Shown in pieces: positions 1 to 8,887 of a DNA stretch of 64,000 nucleotides. Position numbers and translations under genes: made by a program. Numbering within the stretch: the stretch's first letter is position 1; each line of letters opens with the position of its first letter. A model generated the notes under the pieces. That model searched no databases. It saw only the letters and a program-made list of their open reading frames with translations, and had not been told where the DNA came from. The stretch lies in NCBI GenBank assembly GCA_032027125.1, contig JAVSMQ010000001.1, positions 3,582,198 through 3,646,197 of the forward strand, given 5' to 3'. Source of the DNA: JANJTB01 sp032027125 (lineage in GTDB: Bacteria; Bacteroidota; Ignavibacteria; Kapaibacteriales; UBA2268).

Positions 1-2871
1 GATGAGTGCCTGACCGTAAATGATGTTTACCGGTTTCAATTCACTGCTCAATTTTTCAAATTCCGCTGATGCTTTTATTTTCAAAATGCGGTAATTTCCG
101 ACAATTATATTCTCAATAATTTCTCCGAACTGAACACTTACAGGCAGAAAATATGCTTTGTCAACTGATATTTCAATTTCATAATCGGCAGTCAACTTAT
201 TTGCGTTCGGGCAGATGAGTGCTGAGTTTACAGGTATTTCAATTTTACGACCGACTTCTGTTTCTATAACAGGTAGTGCAAATCTGAAAAGTGTTTTCGA
301 CGAACCGTAAATCGGTAATGCTGCTTTATAAATGCAGGGTTCATCGGATTCTACAAAAAGCGTATCAAAAAATTCGCCGGCATCAAGAGGCTCAAATTTA
401 ATTTCTAATTCAGCCGTTTCGCCGTTTTTGTAAGCTTTAATATGCGAATTGATATTAATGATTTCAAAATTATTAGATTTTGTGTAAATATTTGAGATTT
501 TCAAGCCCGAATTTGTTTCAATTGTCAATTTTAAATTTTCAATTTGTGAATCATTTTGACATAATTCATCAAACATTAACTTCTCTTTATCAAAAGTCAC
601 ATTTGCATCAAATTTTGATATTTCAATTTCAGCAGAATCAGAGCACCCGAATTCATTTTTTATAATTAATTGATAAACTCCCGCATCGTGAACAGTGATA
701 GATTCTGTAGTTTCACCGGTTGACCAGAGATACTGAGCATATTTTGCTTTTGGATAAATTCTGGTTGAATCATCAAAACAAAGATTTGTATTTTCTGCCA
801 CAAGTTCTAAAGCCAAATCGGGATGAATTTTGACTTCAATTTCGGTTGTATCAGAGCATTGATTTTTATTTGTTACAATTAATCTATAAACTCCTGATGT
901 TGATACAGAAATACTCTCTGTTTTCTCTCCGGTTGACCATAAATAATCAAATTCAGGTTTATAATTTTCAGCTTTTAACGTAATACTTTCACCGAAACAT
1001 GCTTCTATTTTGTCGGCAAGTATTGATGAGGCTGGCATTTCGAGAACATCAACTGTTATTGAATCAATTCCTTCACATCCCGCTTCTGATTTGACTTTTA
1101 AGATATATTTCCCACCTTTAGTAACCATTATTGACGGTGTAGTTTCTCCGGTTGACCAGTTGTAGATATAATCGGAACCCTGCAAATCTGTACTCAATAA
1201 TAGCGTATCACCGATGCAAAGTTTTGATTCACCGAGCAGAGCGAATTCTAAATCTTCGCTGTATGATACATAAACTGAATCCACCGCTATACAGCCAAAT
1301 TCATTTTCAATAGTTAAGATATACTTTCCTTCCTTTATAACAATAATGCCCGGTGTAGTATCACCCGTTGACCATTTGTATGTGTAAGTCAAATCCTGAA
1401 AAGCAGTCAGTGTTGTCGAGCCGTTTTTGCAAAATGATAAATTTCCTGTTATTATTGCCTTCGGAAGCGGATGAACTTCAATATACACCGAATCATATCT
1501 CAGTGTGCTGTTTATATCGACCTTCACCTTATAAAGTCCGTTGTGGCTTTCGTTTACGTTCGGTATTTTAATTGCTTTGCCGGTCATTTCACTGCCGTCC
1601 GGCAGCGTCCATGTGTATTGGTTTACTGTAAAATCAGGTATAGCCTTAGCAATAAGCACAATTTCTTCACCTTCGCAAACCGAATTTGTTTCAACCTTTA
1701 CAGAAAAATCGAATATACCGGCAACAAAATTGGGAAGTCCATAATGACCAATTGAAGAATTAAATTTTGTACCATTTGGAGAATAATCACACAACTCTCC
1801 GCGTAGATTTGGTTTATTTATTACACTTAATTTGAAATTAGAACCTGATTGTTGTTTTGCCATATATATCTTACCATTTGGTGCAACCTGTAAAGCTCCC
1901 AAAGTATTTGAACCATCAGTAATAATTTCAGCACTATTCTTAATTAAATTTGTATCCAAGACTGAAATATCAAGTTGAATTAATTTGTTAAAATTTGAAA
2001 TATATAATTTTGTATTATTAGGGGAAAATTCAACACCATATGGTCCCTTAATTATTTTATCAATTGAAACACTAAATATTAAATTAATTTTACCTGTTTG
2101 ATTATCAAATTTCATTAAATCAAATAAGTTATCATATTCAGCAACATTCACTAATAATTCACAATTTAAACTTGATTTCATATAGCCATAGACATTCATA
2201 TCTGAATGAATAAATCCAACTTTACTTGAAATTGTATCTTGAATTCCATCTTTTGTCAATAAAAAAACATTAAATATATTTGTATTATATTGGTGGGTGA
2301 TTATCCAAATATCGGTTCCATTTGCATGCTTTATTGCAGTCAACTTTTCTGTGGAAGGTGCAAATAGTAAATTATTAAGTTCAATTATTTCACCTTTTTT
2401 TTGGTTTCTATTGATATTTACGATCGAATAATTATATCCTTTCTCGTAATTTAAATCGGATTTTAGAAAACTTCCAGCTGTAAAAATATAATAAATTGAA
2501 TCACTCTCTGGCTTCTTTACTATTATAGCGGATTGGGTTGTTGAAAAACTACCATTCAAAATTTTATAAGATGGTGAATTTAAACCATCATGAAATTTCA
2601 TTGAATCTGGAATACCAATATAACTATAAACCATTACCCCATTAGTAGAAAATAACATTTTGCCGCTTGCATCTGAAATTGACGATACACCTTCAATACT
2701 ATGATTGTACAAATTTGGCATTATACTTTGACCCAAAATAGCAGGCTCACCATCATGAGTATCAAAAGTAATTACATAAGTACCTCCGAAATCCCAGTTA
2801 TAGGCTTCTTTTTGAGAATAAAGGGCAGTTATAGAAAATAATAAAGTTATAAAAAACAATAGAGTTTTCAT
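1..2871 (-). CDS. Large secreted PKD-like repeat protein (partial, C-terminus outside window)
   Basis: The frame is open from an ATG at 2871 to the window edge (957 codons, no stop in the parts I translated). It begins with a signal peptide (MKTLLFFITLLFSITALYSQ). About residues 20-370 look like a WD40/beta-propeller-style domain ending in a 'HYGLPNFVAGIF' motif, which in Bacteroidota precedes PKD-like repeats of T9SS/gliding-associated proteins. Then follow at least five ~80-residue immunoglobulin-like repeats carrying 'YxWSTGExTxSIxV..G.Y.L.V.NE.GC..D'. The far end (below about 450) is a different beta-rich domain. The protein is probably exported and surface-exposed, acting as an adhesin or structural protein. 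The T9SS sorting domain expected at the C-terminus is not visible because the gene runs off the window. Function is inferred from architecture only. Confidence 0.8.
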   Translation of the reverse strand, partial: MKTLLFFITLLFSITALYSQKEAYNWDFGGTYVITFDTHDGEPAILGQSIMPNLYNHSIEGVSSISDASGKMLFSTNGVMVYSYIGIPDSMKFHDGLNSPSYKILNGSFSTTQSAIIVKKPESDSIYYIFTAGSFLKSDLNYEKGYNYSIVNINRNQKKGEIIELNNLLFAPSTEKLTAIKHANGTDIWIITHQYNTNIFNVFLLTKDGIQDTISSKVGFIHSDMNVYGYMKSSLNCELLVNVAEYDNLFDLMKFDNQTGKINLIFSVSIDKIIKGPYGVEFSPNNTKLYISNFNKLIQLDISVLDTNLIKNSAEIITDGSNTLGALQVAPNGKIYMAKQQSGSNFKLSVINKPNLRGELCDYSPNGTKFNSSIGHYGLPNFVAGIFDFSVKVETNSVCEGEEIVLIAKAIPDFTVNQYTWTLPDGSEMTGKAIKIPNVNESHNGLYKVKVDINSTLRYDSVYIEVHPLPKAIITGNLSFCKNGSTTLTAFQDLTYTYKWSTGDTTPGIIVIKEGKYILTIENEFGCIAVDSVYVSYSEDLEFALLGESKLCIGDTLLLSTDLQGSDYIYNWSTGETTPSIMVTKGGKYILKVKSEAGCEGIDSITVDVLEMPASSILADKIEACFGESITLKAENYKPEFDYLWSTGEKTESISVSTSGVYRLIVTNKNQCSDTTEIEVKIHPDLALELVAENTNLCFDDSTRIYPKAKYAQYLWSTGETTESITVHDAGVYQLIIKNEFGCSDSAEIEISKFDANVTFDKEKLMFDELCQNDSQIENLKLTIETNSGLKISNIYTKSNNFEIININSHIKAYKNGETAELEIKFEPLDAGEFFDTLFVESDEPCIYKAALPIYGSSKTLFRFALPVIETEVGRKIEIPVNSALICPNANKLTADYEIEISVDKAYFLPVSVQFGEIIENIIVGNYRILKIKASAEFEKLSSELKPVNIIYGQALI

Positions 2872-2901
2872 TTTTTTTACTTGAAAATAATAAAATAAAC
2901 C

Positions 2902-2934
2902 AGATGTCCAACACCTTATAGATGTTGGACATCT
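2902..2934 (-). terminator. Rho-independent terminator-like hairpin
   Basis: A perfect 12-bp inverted repeat (AGATGTCCAACA at 2902-2913 and its complement at 2923-2934) with a 9-nt loop. Read on the minus strand it is followed by a T-rich tract (GGTTTATTTTATT). It lies 44 nt downstream of the stop of the T9SS protein gene at 2978, so it probably ends that transcript before the next minus-strand gene. Confidence 0.6.
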
Positions 2935-2977
2935 TATGTCGTGAATTAATACACTTTCAAAGAACAAAAATATAAAT

Positions 2978-4408
2978 TTAATTCTTCATGAATTTCACTT
3001 TAGAAATCATCAATCCATTATTTAGCACTTGAATGTAATACACACCAACAGGAATATTTGAAAGGTCAACATCAAGAGTATTCCGACCGCTGACAGTATT
3101 AATATCCTTAGTAAATACATCAAAACCTCTTAAATCAACCACTTTAAGTTGGTGGATACCAGCAATTGAAGCATCAAATTCGAGTTTGCAAATTCCATCT
3201 GTAGGATTCGGGATAATTTTGATATTTGTATTTTTATTTAAATTTCCCTCATTAATACTTAATTTAGGTAGGGAGTGAGGGGAAGATGTATAAAATAATG
3301 AACAAATTTCTTCACCACAAGGTGTTGAGCAGCTTGGCGAAGAATCGACATTTGATGTTACTGTTGCAGTTAAAGGATTGGTAGTAATTTCAAATTCTAT
3401 GATACAACAGTCTTCGTCATTACAAGGTAAATAATAGCCATACTGAGAATCAACTTGACGCCAACATTTGCTTATGATTAACCTTACATTCGATGGATTA
3501 CCATTAGTATTGTAAATTTCTAAAATTGCCTTTCGAATTAAAAGTTCTAGAACTTCCATTGGTGGCGTTGAAGATCCATCGTTAAATATATTTAAAGAAT
3601 GTATTCCAAAACATGGCATGTCGCCTCCTAAACCAACCATATAAGAAGCACTAAATGACCCACCAGAAAAAGGTATTATAGCAGTATGATCAGTACTGGA
3701 ATTGATGTAATAACAATCACCGGCACATGCAGGTGGTAAATAATTCCATGTTTCCAAGTCACCTTCTGATGGGAAATGTTCTGGTTTACAATTAAAGTCA
3801 CAATTTGGAATAGGTTGACCACCACTTGGGCCGTCATCGAATAAACACTGATAATTATCAACAGGATCCATAACATCTGTAAAATCAATATCATCAAGTT
3901 CACCACCATAAGCAGTCCAATGCCCTTCAAATGGAACCATGCAACACTCATCTGGTTCACAGGCAACAAAGACATTTGAACCGCTAGTAGTTTCTTTGAT
4001 ACACCTTGGAGCTTTTATAAATACAGGATTATAACCCCATTGATTATTAAAGGAAATAATTGACCTGAAAGCTCTTTTAAGTAGTTCATCCTGTAAAATA
4101 CCAGTGCAGTTTCCAAGTAAAACTATACTATCAATTTCATAAACCCAATAGTCATAATTTAAAGGTGGATTAGGTGTGCACATATAATGTATTAGTTTGT
4201 AGTAGGTCAGAACATGACACTCCCCATTAATTGGGTCAACCGAATAACTACCTGTAGCTGAATATGTCAATTCACCTAATATGACTTTTCCCGTAGATCC
4301 TTGTATTTCGCCACAAGGTTCACACGGACTAGCTATTAAACTTGACTGACTAAGAAACAGCATCGCTATTACAGCGAAGTAGCAAGCGAAAAAGAGAACC
4401 TTTTTCAT
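2978..4408 (-). CDS. Cysteine-rich secreted protein with T9SS type A sorting domain
   Basis: The 476-aa product starts with a signal peptide (MKKVLFFACYFAVIAMLFLS, then QSSLIAS before the mature protein). The body is rich in Cys pairs (CEPCGE, CEPDECCM, CNDEDCCI, CSTPCGEE), suggesting disulphide-stabilised secreted domains that I cannot assign to a family. The last ~80 residues, from 'IKIIPNPTDG' through 'LSNIPVGVYYIQVL' to 'KVKFMKN', are a classic por/T9SS type A C-terminal sorting domain, so it should be exported by the type IX system and anchored or released at the cell surface. A terminator-like hairpin follows it; a compound hairpin element lies 42 nt upstream. Biochemical function is unknown. 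Confidence 0.85.
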   Translation of the reverse strand: MKKVLFFACYFAVIAMLFLSQSSLIASPCEPCGEIQGSTGKVILGELTYSATGSYSVDPINGECHVLTYYKLIHYMCTPNPPLNYDYWVYEIDSIVLLGNCTGILQDELLKRAFRSIISFNNQWGYNPVFIKAPRCIKETTSGSNVFVACEPDECCMVPFEGHWTAYGGELDDIDFTDVMDPVDNYQCLFDDGPSGGQPIPNCDFNCKPEHFPSEGDLETWNYLPPACAGDCYYINSSTDHTAIIPFSGGSFSASYMVGLGGDMPCFGIHSLNIFNDGSSTPPMEVLELLIRKAILEIYNTNGNPSNVRLIISKCWRQVDSQYGYYLPCNDEDCCIIEFEITTNPLTATVTSNVDSSPSCSTPCGEEICSLFYTSSPHSLPKLSINEGNLNKNTNIKIIPNPTDGICKLEFDASIAGIHQLKVVDLRGFDVFTKDINTVSGRNTLDVDLSNIPVGVYYIQVLNNGLMISKVKFMKN

Positions 4409-4449
4409 TAAAATACCTCTAAAATAAATTAATAAATATAATTAATAAA

Positions 4450-4550
4450 CCGCCGAGGTATCCGTTAATGTTCGACAGAAGCGTGCAGAGCTTCGAACAG
4501 TATTTACGAATACTGTCGGCGGCTATAACATAAGTTGTAGCCGTTTTTTT
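4450..4550 (+). ncRNA. Compound hairpin element with terminal stem and T-run (possible small RNA)
   Basis: Outer arms CCGCCGA (4450-4456) and TCGGCGG (4516-4522) enclose TGTTCGA (4469-4475)/TCGAACA (4493-4499) and GAAGC/GCTTC. A competing stem ACAGTATT (4497-4504)/AATACTGT (4509-4516) excludes the first fold. Directly after comes GGCTATAAC-ATAA-GTTGTAGCC (4521-4542) and GTTTTTTT, a good plus-strand terminator. No plus-strand ORF precedes it, so a ~100-nt structured RNA, antisense to the 5' region of the minus-strand gene, is one reading; a folded single-stranded DNA recombination site is another. A similar element lies at 7724-7862. Confidence 0.4.
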
Positions 4551-5715
4551 ATTAAGTCCATATTTTAAGTAAGTTACCATAACTTTGTTACTGTTTATGT
4601 AAATCCCAATTGCAACATAACAATATTTATTTTAATTTCAAAATTATTTTTTCATATAATTTGTTTTCTAAATTTATTTCAATGAACAATCAATTTTACA
4701 ATTACAATTTTAGAAAAACTTTTTTAGAAATTGTACACCTTCTATATATATAGTGTATGTTTTTTGATTTTTTTGGACAAATTATTTTTGCACTCATGTA
4801 AGATTATATATTACAATAACTTACAACGTCCCAAAAATAATGGCACTTGACCATTTTTTTTAGTCATAGTTTAGTTCAGCCTAATTATTTTAGCATGAAT
4901 TAATGATTAATCATCATTATGTAATTTTTGATTAATGAAGTTAATTATCATAAGTTTAAATAAATTAAACAGATTAGAACGACATTAATTATAGTGAATT
5001 AATTTATTAGCTATAGTAAAATTGAACGGTCAAATTTGCGTGAGCTCAAATGTCATATTTTACATATATGCAAGTGATTTCTATTTTCGAGACTAATTTC
5101 AAAAATATTTTCCAAAATATGGCAAATATTACCCAGATAAATTATATACAACCGATATAAGCAATTAATATATCATATAGTTACAAAAGGAAAAATAATT
5201 TAAGAAAATTTCAATATTTTTTTTGATTCACAATTTTTATTGTATTTTTTTGTTTTTTGGAGTGTTCAAAACAAAATGTTCAAAAATTTAATGACCACCA
5301 ATGCAACATAGAGCTCATCATAAACCTCATAAAGTGTTTATTTCGGTGAAAGTATACCACTTATTTCGGTGGAAGTATACCACTAAACTTGCCATTATCA
5401 AAAAATACTTAAAAATTTCAAATTAAGTTCATTTCAAAGTGAACAAGTATAAATTGAAATTATTAATACACAATTCTCTGCCATTAAGACTTAACAGCAT
5501 AGTGAATTCTAATACTCAAGTAAATATTTCACAACTGATAGAACACGTTTGGTAAGTTCTGACTTGAAATTTAAACTTACTTTATTCCAAGAGTTAGATT
5601 CAAAATTTCCCCCATTTTCACTAGCGATAGTGGTTTTTATAGGCATAGAGTAGCATCAGATAAGGAGGTCATGGTAATTATTACCGGATCATGATATTCA
5701 AAAATTTTGAAATCA
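4551..5715. other. Gene-poor AT-rich intergenic region
   Basis: No convincing coding sequence is seen on either strand in about 1.16 kb. It holds one pair of IS21-type terminal repeats (5340-5384) and a 21-nt motif at 5541-5561 that recurs, with two mismatches, at 29410-29430. The rest is low-complexity AT-rich sequence, probably decayed mobile DNA. Confidence 0.6.
5340..5384 (-). repeat. IS21-type terminal repeats (solo end, two copies)
   Basis: Two adjacent ~22-bp copies (5340-5361 and 5363-5384) read on the minus strand as AGTGGTATACTT, TC or CC, then ACCGAAAT. IS21-family ends typically carry two or three such repeats as transposase-binding sites. Matching copies are at 29535-29556 and 47781-47825, and the bases just outside (GCAAGTTT) agree with the 47.8-kb copy. 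No istA/istB lies beside it, so it is a solo remnant or a non-autonomous derivative. Confidence 0.5.
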
Positions 5716-6309
5716 TCAATTTAAATTATATTGTATTTCAGGTATTTGTTTTGATTTCTCAATCAGTTCCGCATACCAAAATTCATCTTCCAAATATTCA
5801 AGAACATCATTAGCAATGAATTCGAAATCGTGTTTACTGACAGCATAGCTCTCAGCAATTTTATAGAATTTAATTGCACTCAAAGTATCACCAACCTCAC
5901 AGGCAAAAACACTTGCAATTATAGAATAATCGCAATAATTAGGTTTTAGGTCGGTCAGCATTATTCCTTTAGAAAGTATTGACATTCCCCAACTCAAATT
6001 GAAATTATCAATTATTGATCGTGCTAAGTAAATATAATCATAAGCCTCGACCACTAATAATTCAGCTTTTTTATATGTTTCTTCAGCAAGTGAATATTCC
6101 GAAATATCTGTAAAAATTTCTGCAATTCTCATAAAACAGTATGGACAATTGGCTTCTTCAAGACAATCAGTGCAAATTTGCATTATTTCAGACTTCGATA
6201 GACCGGATTGGTCAAACTCCCCCCATAGCATATCAATTAAATTATCCCACGGCGTTTTTTCGAGGTGATTAATTTTATTATTTTCGTCAGATGGCGGTTC
6301 GTTATTCAT
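5716..6309 (-). CDS. Hypothetical protein, TPR-like helical repeats
   Basis: The 197-aa soluble, acidic protein has no signal peptide. Its middle (residues ~50-170) shows helix pairs spaced like tetratricopeptide repeats: 'YCFMRIAEIFTDISEYSLAEETYKKAEL', then 'YIYLARSIIDNFNLSWGMSILSKGI', then 'YSIIASVFACEVGDTLSAIKFYKIAES'. A CTDCLEEANCPYC segment has four Cys that could bind metal. It is the last gene of a three-gene minus-strand operon; its ATG overlaps the stop of the upstream gene by 4 nt, implying translational coupling. I would call it a TPR-like scaffold protein of unknown role. Confidence 0.7.
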   Translation of the reverse strand: MNNEPPSDENNKINHLEKTPWDNLIDMLWGEFDQSGLSKSEIMQICTDCLEEANCPYCFMRIAEIFTDISEYSLAEETYKKAELLVVEAYDYIYLARSIIDNFNLSWGMSILSKGIMLTDLKPNYCDYSIIASVFACEVGDTLSAIKFYKIAESYAVSKHDFEFIANDVLEYLEDEFWYAELIEKSKQIPEIQYNLN

Positions 6310-6848
6310 GATAGTGGAGTATTATTTAGAAAAAATACATTTTGATAGTTGGGTAAATGTGAAATATCTTTTTGCAAGTTCTTTTCAAAATATGTATAAA
6401 CATTATCGAAAAATGGTTTAAATGCTGTTTTGATGGTTTGAGTTGTTGTTATGCATTTCAATATATTTGCGTTTAGTGCTTTTTGAAATTCAATTGCTGA
6501 AATGATATTTGATTTCATTTCACTTCTCAAACGAATTCTATCGAATTTATAGTTTTCATAGGTATAGCCTTCATCTAAAATAATCTTAGACTGTTCAAGG
6601 CAAGTTTCAGAGATTTTGTCAAATTTTGTAAGATGACTTTCAATAAGATTTGTTATTGACTTTAGCCGTAGTAACACATTTTCCGGATTATTGTGATTTA
6701 GTTTGTTTTTGGAATTTTGATGGTTTTTGTCAAAAATCAAGTTGTCGGAATAATTATTACTATAACTAACATGAAATACATAACCATCAATTAAATCATG
6801 GTTCTCAATCAGCAATGCTAATAAGGGCAATATTTCAGGATTTAACAT
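6306..6848 (-). CDS. Hypothetical protein, middle gene of three-gene operon
   Basis: The 180-aa product has no recognisable family. It is predicted soluble and mostly helical after residue ~55 ('NVLLRLKSITNLIESHLTKF...'), with an Asn/Ser-rich stretch around residues 30-55. Its stop overlaps the start of the TPR-like gene by 4 nt, and its start lies 36 nt after the membrane repeat protein gene, so the three are very likely co-transcribed. No motif suggests catalysis. Confidence 0.6.
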   Translation of the reverse strand: MLNPEILPLLALLIENHDLIDGYVFHVSYSNNYSDNLIFDKNHQNSKNKLNHNNPENVLLRLKSITNLIESHLTKFDKISETCLEQSKIILDEGYTYENYKFDRIRLRSEMKSNIISAIEFQKALNANILKCITTTQTIKTAFKPFFDNVYTYFEKNLQKDISHLPNYQNVFFLNNTPLS

Positions 6849-6884
6849 ATCTTATCCAATTCTAAAATTTAATTGATATATTTA

Positions 6885-7670
6885 TTATACCTTAATATCA
6901 CTCTCAATTTTTTTGGGTTCCCTTGTTGTTAGTTGAGTAGTTATTCCAAATCCAGTTGAACTCTGAATATAATATTCAACTGCTGATTTTAATTTCTCAA
7001 CTAAATATTTTAAATTTTCTTCTTTAAATTTCTTTTTACGTTCCAATACTCTACTGGTAGGGACTCCAATTGGCAAATTATTATAAAATAATTGCATATT
7101 ATAACCATCAATATAATGTTGTTTGAAGAATCCATCATTATAATCATTCCAAGTATCATACTTTATTGAAAATTTTGCTAACTCTTCCTTTTGTCCATTT
7201 TCTTTGCCACGTCTGAATTCATTTTCAATTACTTTTTGATATTCTGGAGATTCTTTATATTCTTTAAGAGCCTCTTCAAAACCTTCTTTTTTACCTTTAT
7301 AAAATTCATTTTTTAATATAGCTTCATATTCTCCCGATGTTTTGTAATTTAAATGTTCATCTTTTTTCCCATCATCAAATCCTTTTAAATACTCATGTTC
7401 AATAATTGATTTGTATTCCGAAGATTCTTTATATTTAATAAGTGAATCATTTTTACCATCTTCATAACCTTTTAAATATTTAATATTTTGCAATTCTTTA
7501 TATTCTTCGGTTTTCTTCCATAATTCAATTTCTCTTTCTAAACCAATTCTTACATCAGATTTTACATCACCTTCACGTATTTTCTTCATAACTACTTTAT
7601 AGGTTATGAAACTAGTGATAATGGCAGTTATTAATACAGATATTGACACAATCGATAAGTTTTCAAACAT
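6885..7670 (-). CDS. Membrane-anchored protein with four 'EYK...KG..DGK' repeats
   Basis: The 261-aa product begins with one transmembrane segment (about residues 5-25, 'LSIVSISVLITAIITSFITY') followed by a basic stop-transfer stretch. Residues ~55-170 hold four copies of a ~30-residue charged helical repeat (EYKELQNIKYLKGYEDGK, EYKSIIEHEYLKGFDDGK, EYEAILKNEFYKGKKEGF, EYQKVIENEFRRGKENGQ), likely a long coiled or solenoid helix projecting into the cytoplasm. The C-terminal ~70 residues are a separate domain. It is the first gene of the three-gene operon, and a compound hairpin starts about 50 nt upstream. Function unknown. Confidence 0.7.
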   Translation of the reverse strand: MFENLSIVSISVLITAIITSFITYKVVMKKIREGDVKSDVRIGLEREIELWKKTEEYKELQNIKYLKGYEDGKNDSLIKYKESSEYKSIIEHEYLKGFDDGKKDEHLNYKTSGEYEAILKNEFYKGKKEGFEEALKEYKESPEYQKVIENEFRRGKENGQKEELAKFSIKYDTWNDYNDGFFKQHYIDGYNMQLFYNNLPIGVPTSRVLERKKKFKEENLKYLVEKLKSAVEYYIQSSTGFGITTQLTTREPKKIESDIKV

Positions 7671-7723
7671 GAGATACCTCTACAAATGTATTTAACAAAA
7701 AAGGACGTCTTCACAGTTACGCC

Positions 7724-7862
7724 CTTGCTCAAGGTACCGCCAAGCACCCGTCAGTAAAGCATAAAAGGAAAACGCCCCGTTTCCGGAGCGTGCCTTTCAT
7801 ACGTTCTACTGACTAAAAATTGGCGGTTTTTGAGCAAGAACGAATGTAAGCCACGCTTACAT
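7724..7862. ncRNA. Compound hairpin element, second copy of the architecture
   Basis: Nested arms: CTTGCTCAA (7724-7732)/TTGAGCAAG (7830-7838), CCGCCAA (7737-7743)/TTGGCGG (7820-7826), GTCAGTA (7750-7756)/TACTGAC (7807-7813), AAGG/CCTT and ACGC (7772-7775)/GCGT (7788-7791). An 8-bp hairpin ATGTAAGC-CAC-GCTTACAT follows at 7844-7862. As at 4450-4550 there is a CCGCCRA/TYGGCGG arm pair, a following short stem, and a minus-strand gene starting ~40-55 nt away. Strand and function are undetermined. Confidence 0.4.
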
Positions 7863-8294
7863 ATTAAATTTCAATAACTACTTTTTTCTACTTTTATATA
7901 ATTTCACTACGTCATTTCTAAAAAAACAAACTTACGAAATTTCATTTATAGTAACAAACAAATTCACAAAATAATTTACTATTTTCAAGATTATTATTCG
8001 TTGAAGAATATGATTATATCAGGCAAAATTATAGGTTTCAAGATTTATTTCGTCATAAATGATGAAAATCTGAAAACCATTACTAAATGGTAATTATTCA
8101 GGGGATTAGTTTCATTTCAGAAACTATTAAGAAGTTTTTCCGGTAATTATAACAATAAAAGTTTTTTATGATGGGAAGTAAATCAGAATTAATTCATACA
8201 ATGCGTTGTTACAGGAATTGAATTTTCGATTTTTCTTGAAATCTTGTTCCTATTATAAATAAGAAAATAAATTATTCAATTTGAAAATTATAAT
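7863..8294. other. Intergenic, no gene seen
   Basis: AT-rich sequence between the hairpin element and the IstB remnant. No ORF with credible coding character; it may contain unrecognisable decay of the same IS21 element. Confidence 0.5.
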
Positions 8295-8572
8295 TTGTCC
8301 ATTTTCCGTAGAAGCAATACAATAGACATTATTGACGAACTCGGATATATTGAACTCAATAAAAAAAATGCTTCGTTGTTCTTTCAACTCATTGCTATAA
8401 TATATGAAAAGAAATCTATTTTTATTACTACTAATAAACCATTTGTGCAATGGGGACAGGTCTTTGGAGATAATACGGTTGCTACAGCAATTATTGACAG
8501 ATTATTACATCTGCTTATCCGTTTTTTATTAACGGAAAAAGTATTCGTATGAAGCATTTAATAAATATTTAG
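8295..8572 (+). pseudogene. IstB-like IS21 helper ATPase remnant, frameshifted
   Basis: The fragment encodes 'IIDELGYIELNKKNASLFFQ' and 'IFITTNKPFVQWGQVFGD', then 'TAIIDRLLH', matching the Walker B to C-terminal half of IS21-family IstB (DnaC-like AAA+) proteins. The N-terminal half with Walker A is missing. After 'DRLLH' (about 8510) the expected ending 'AYPFFINGKSIRMKHLINI' continues in another frame to a TAG at 8570-8572, consistent with loss of one base. It is a truncated, frameshifted relic; repeats like an IS21 right end follow at once. Confidence 0.75.
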
Positions 8573-8583
8573 TATTTTTTGTG

Positions 8584-8628
8584 TGGTCAAGTTTCGTGGG
8601 AAAATTGGTCAGTTTTCAATTGGAAAAA
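8584..8628 (+). repeat. IS21-type right-end terminal repeats
   Basis: Two tandem degenerate repeats, TGGTCAAGTTTCGTGGGAAAA and TGGTCAGTTTTCAATTGGAA, lie just after the istB relic. This placement and spacing match the multiple terminal repeats at the istB-proximal end of IS21-family elements. They differ in sequence from the GGTATACTT-type ends elsewhere in the window, so at least two IS21 types have been here. Confidence 0.5.
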
Positions 8629-8721
8629 ACACTCAGATTAGAATAAAAAAGGAGATAAAATGCAAAAATAAGTGAATTAATGCGAAATATTATACATAAA
8701 TTTGAATATTTTTTCAAATAC

Positions 8722-8753
8722 TTGACAAATATTTGGAAAATTGCAAATATATT
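8722..8753 (+). promoter_or_regulatory. Possible promoter and structured leader of the AraC-like gene
   Basis: TTGACA (8722-8727) is followed after ~20 nt by TATATT (8748-8753). The leader then holds competing inverted repeats: GGATATT (8779-8785)/AATATCC (8799-8805), and GGGTTCT (8791-8797)/AGAACCC (8834-8840). The two stems share bases and cannot form together. The promoter is a weak match; the inverted repeats are plain in the sequence. Confidence 0.35.
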
Positions 8754-8887
8754 AGTAGTTTAGCATTCGATTTTATAAGGATATTTTTAAGGGTTCTGAA
8801 TATCCTACTTAACAAAGTAAAAAATTAATTATTAGAACCCAACAGTATTATAATAAATTAATAATCGAAGTTTCATTTCATGAACAA

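Noticed and set aside
3676..3975. 99-aa minus-strand ORF inside the T9SS protein
   Set aside because: It is an out-of-frame shadow of the 476-aa gene, which has clear signal peptide and sorting domain.
4450..7862. Integron attC sites bounding a cassette
   Set aside because: The nested stems invite it, but I cannot find the RYYYAAC/GTTRRRY core pair at the right places and no integrase is in the window; kept only as one option in the findings.
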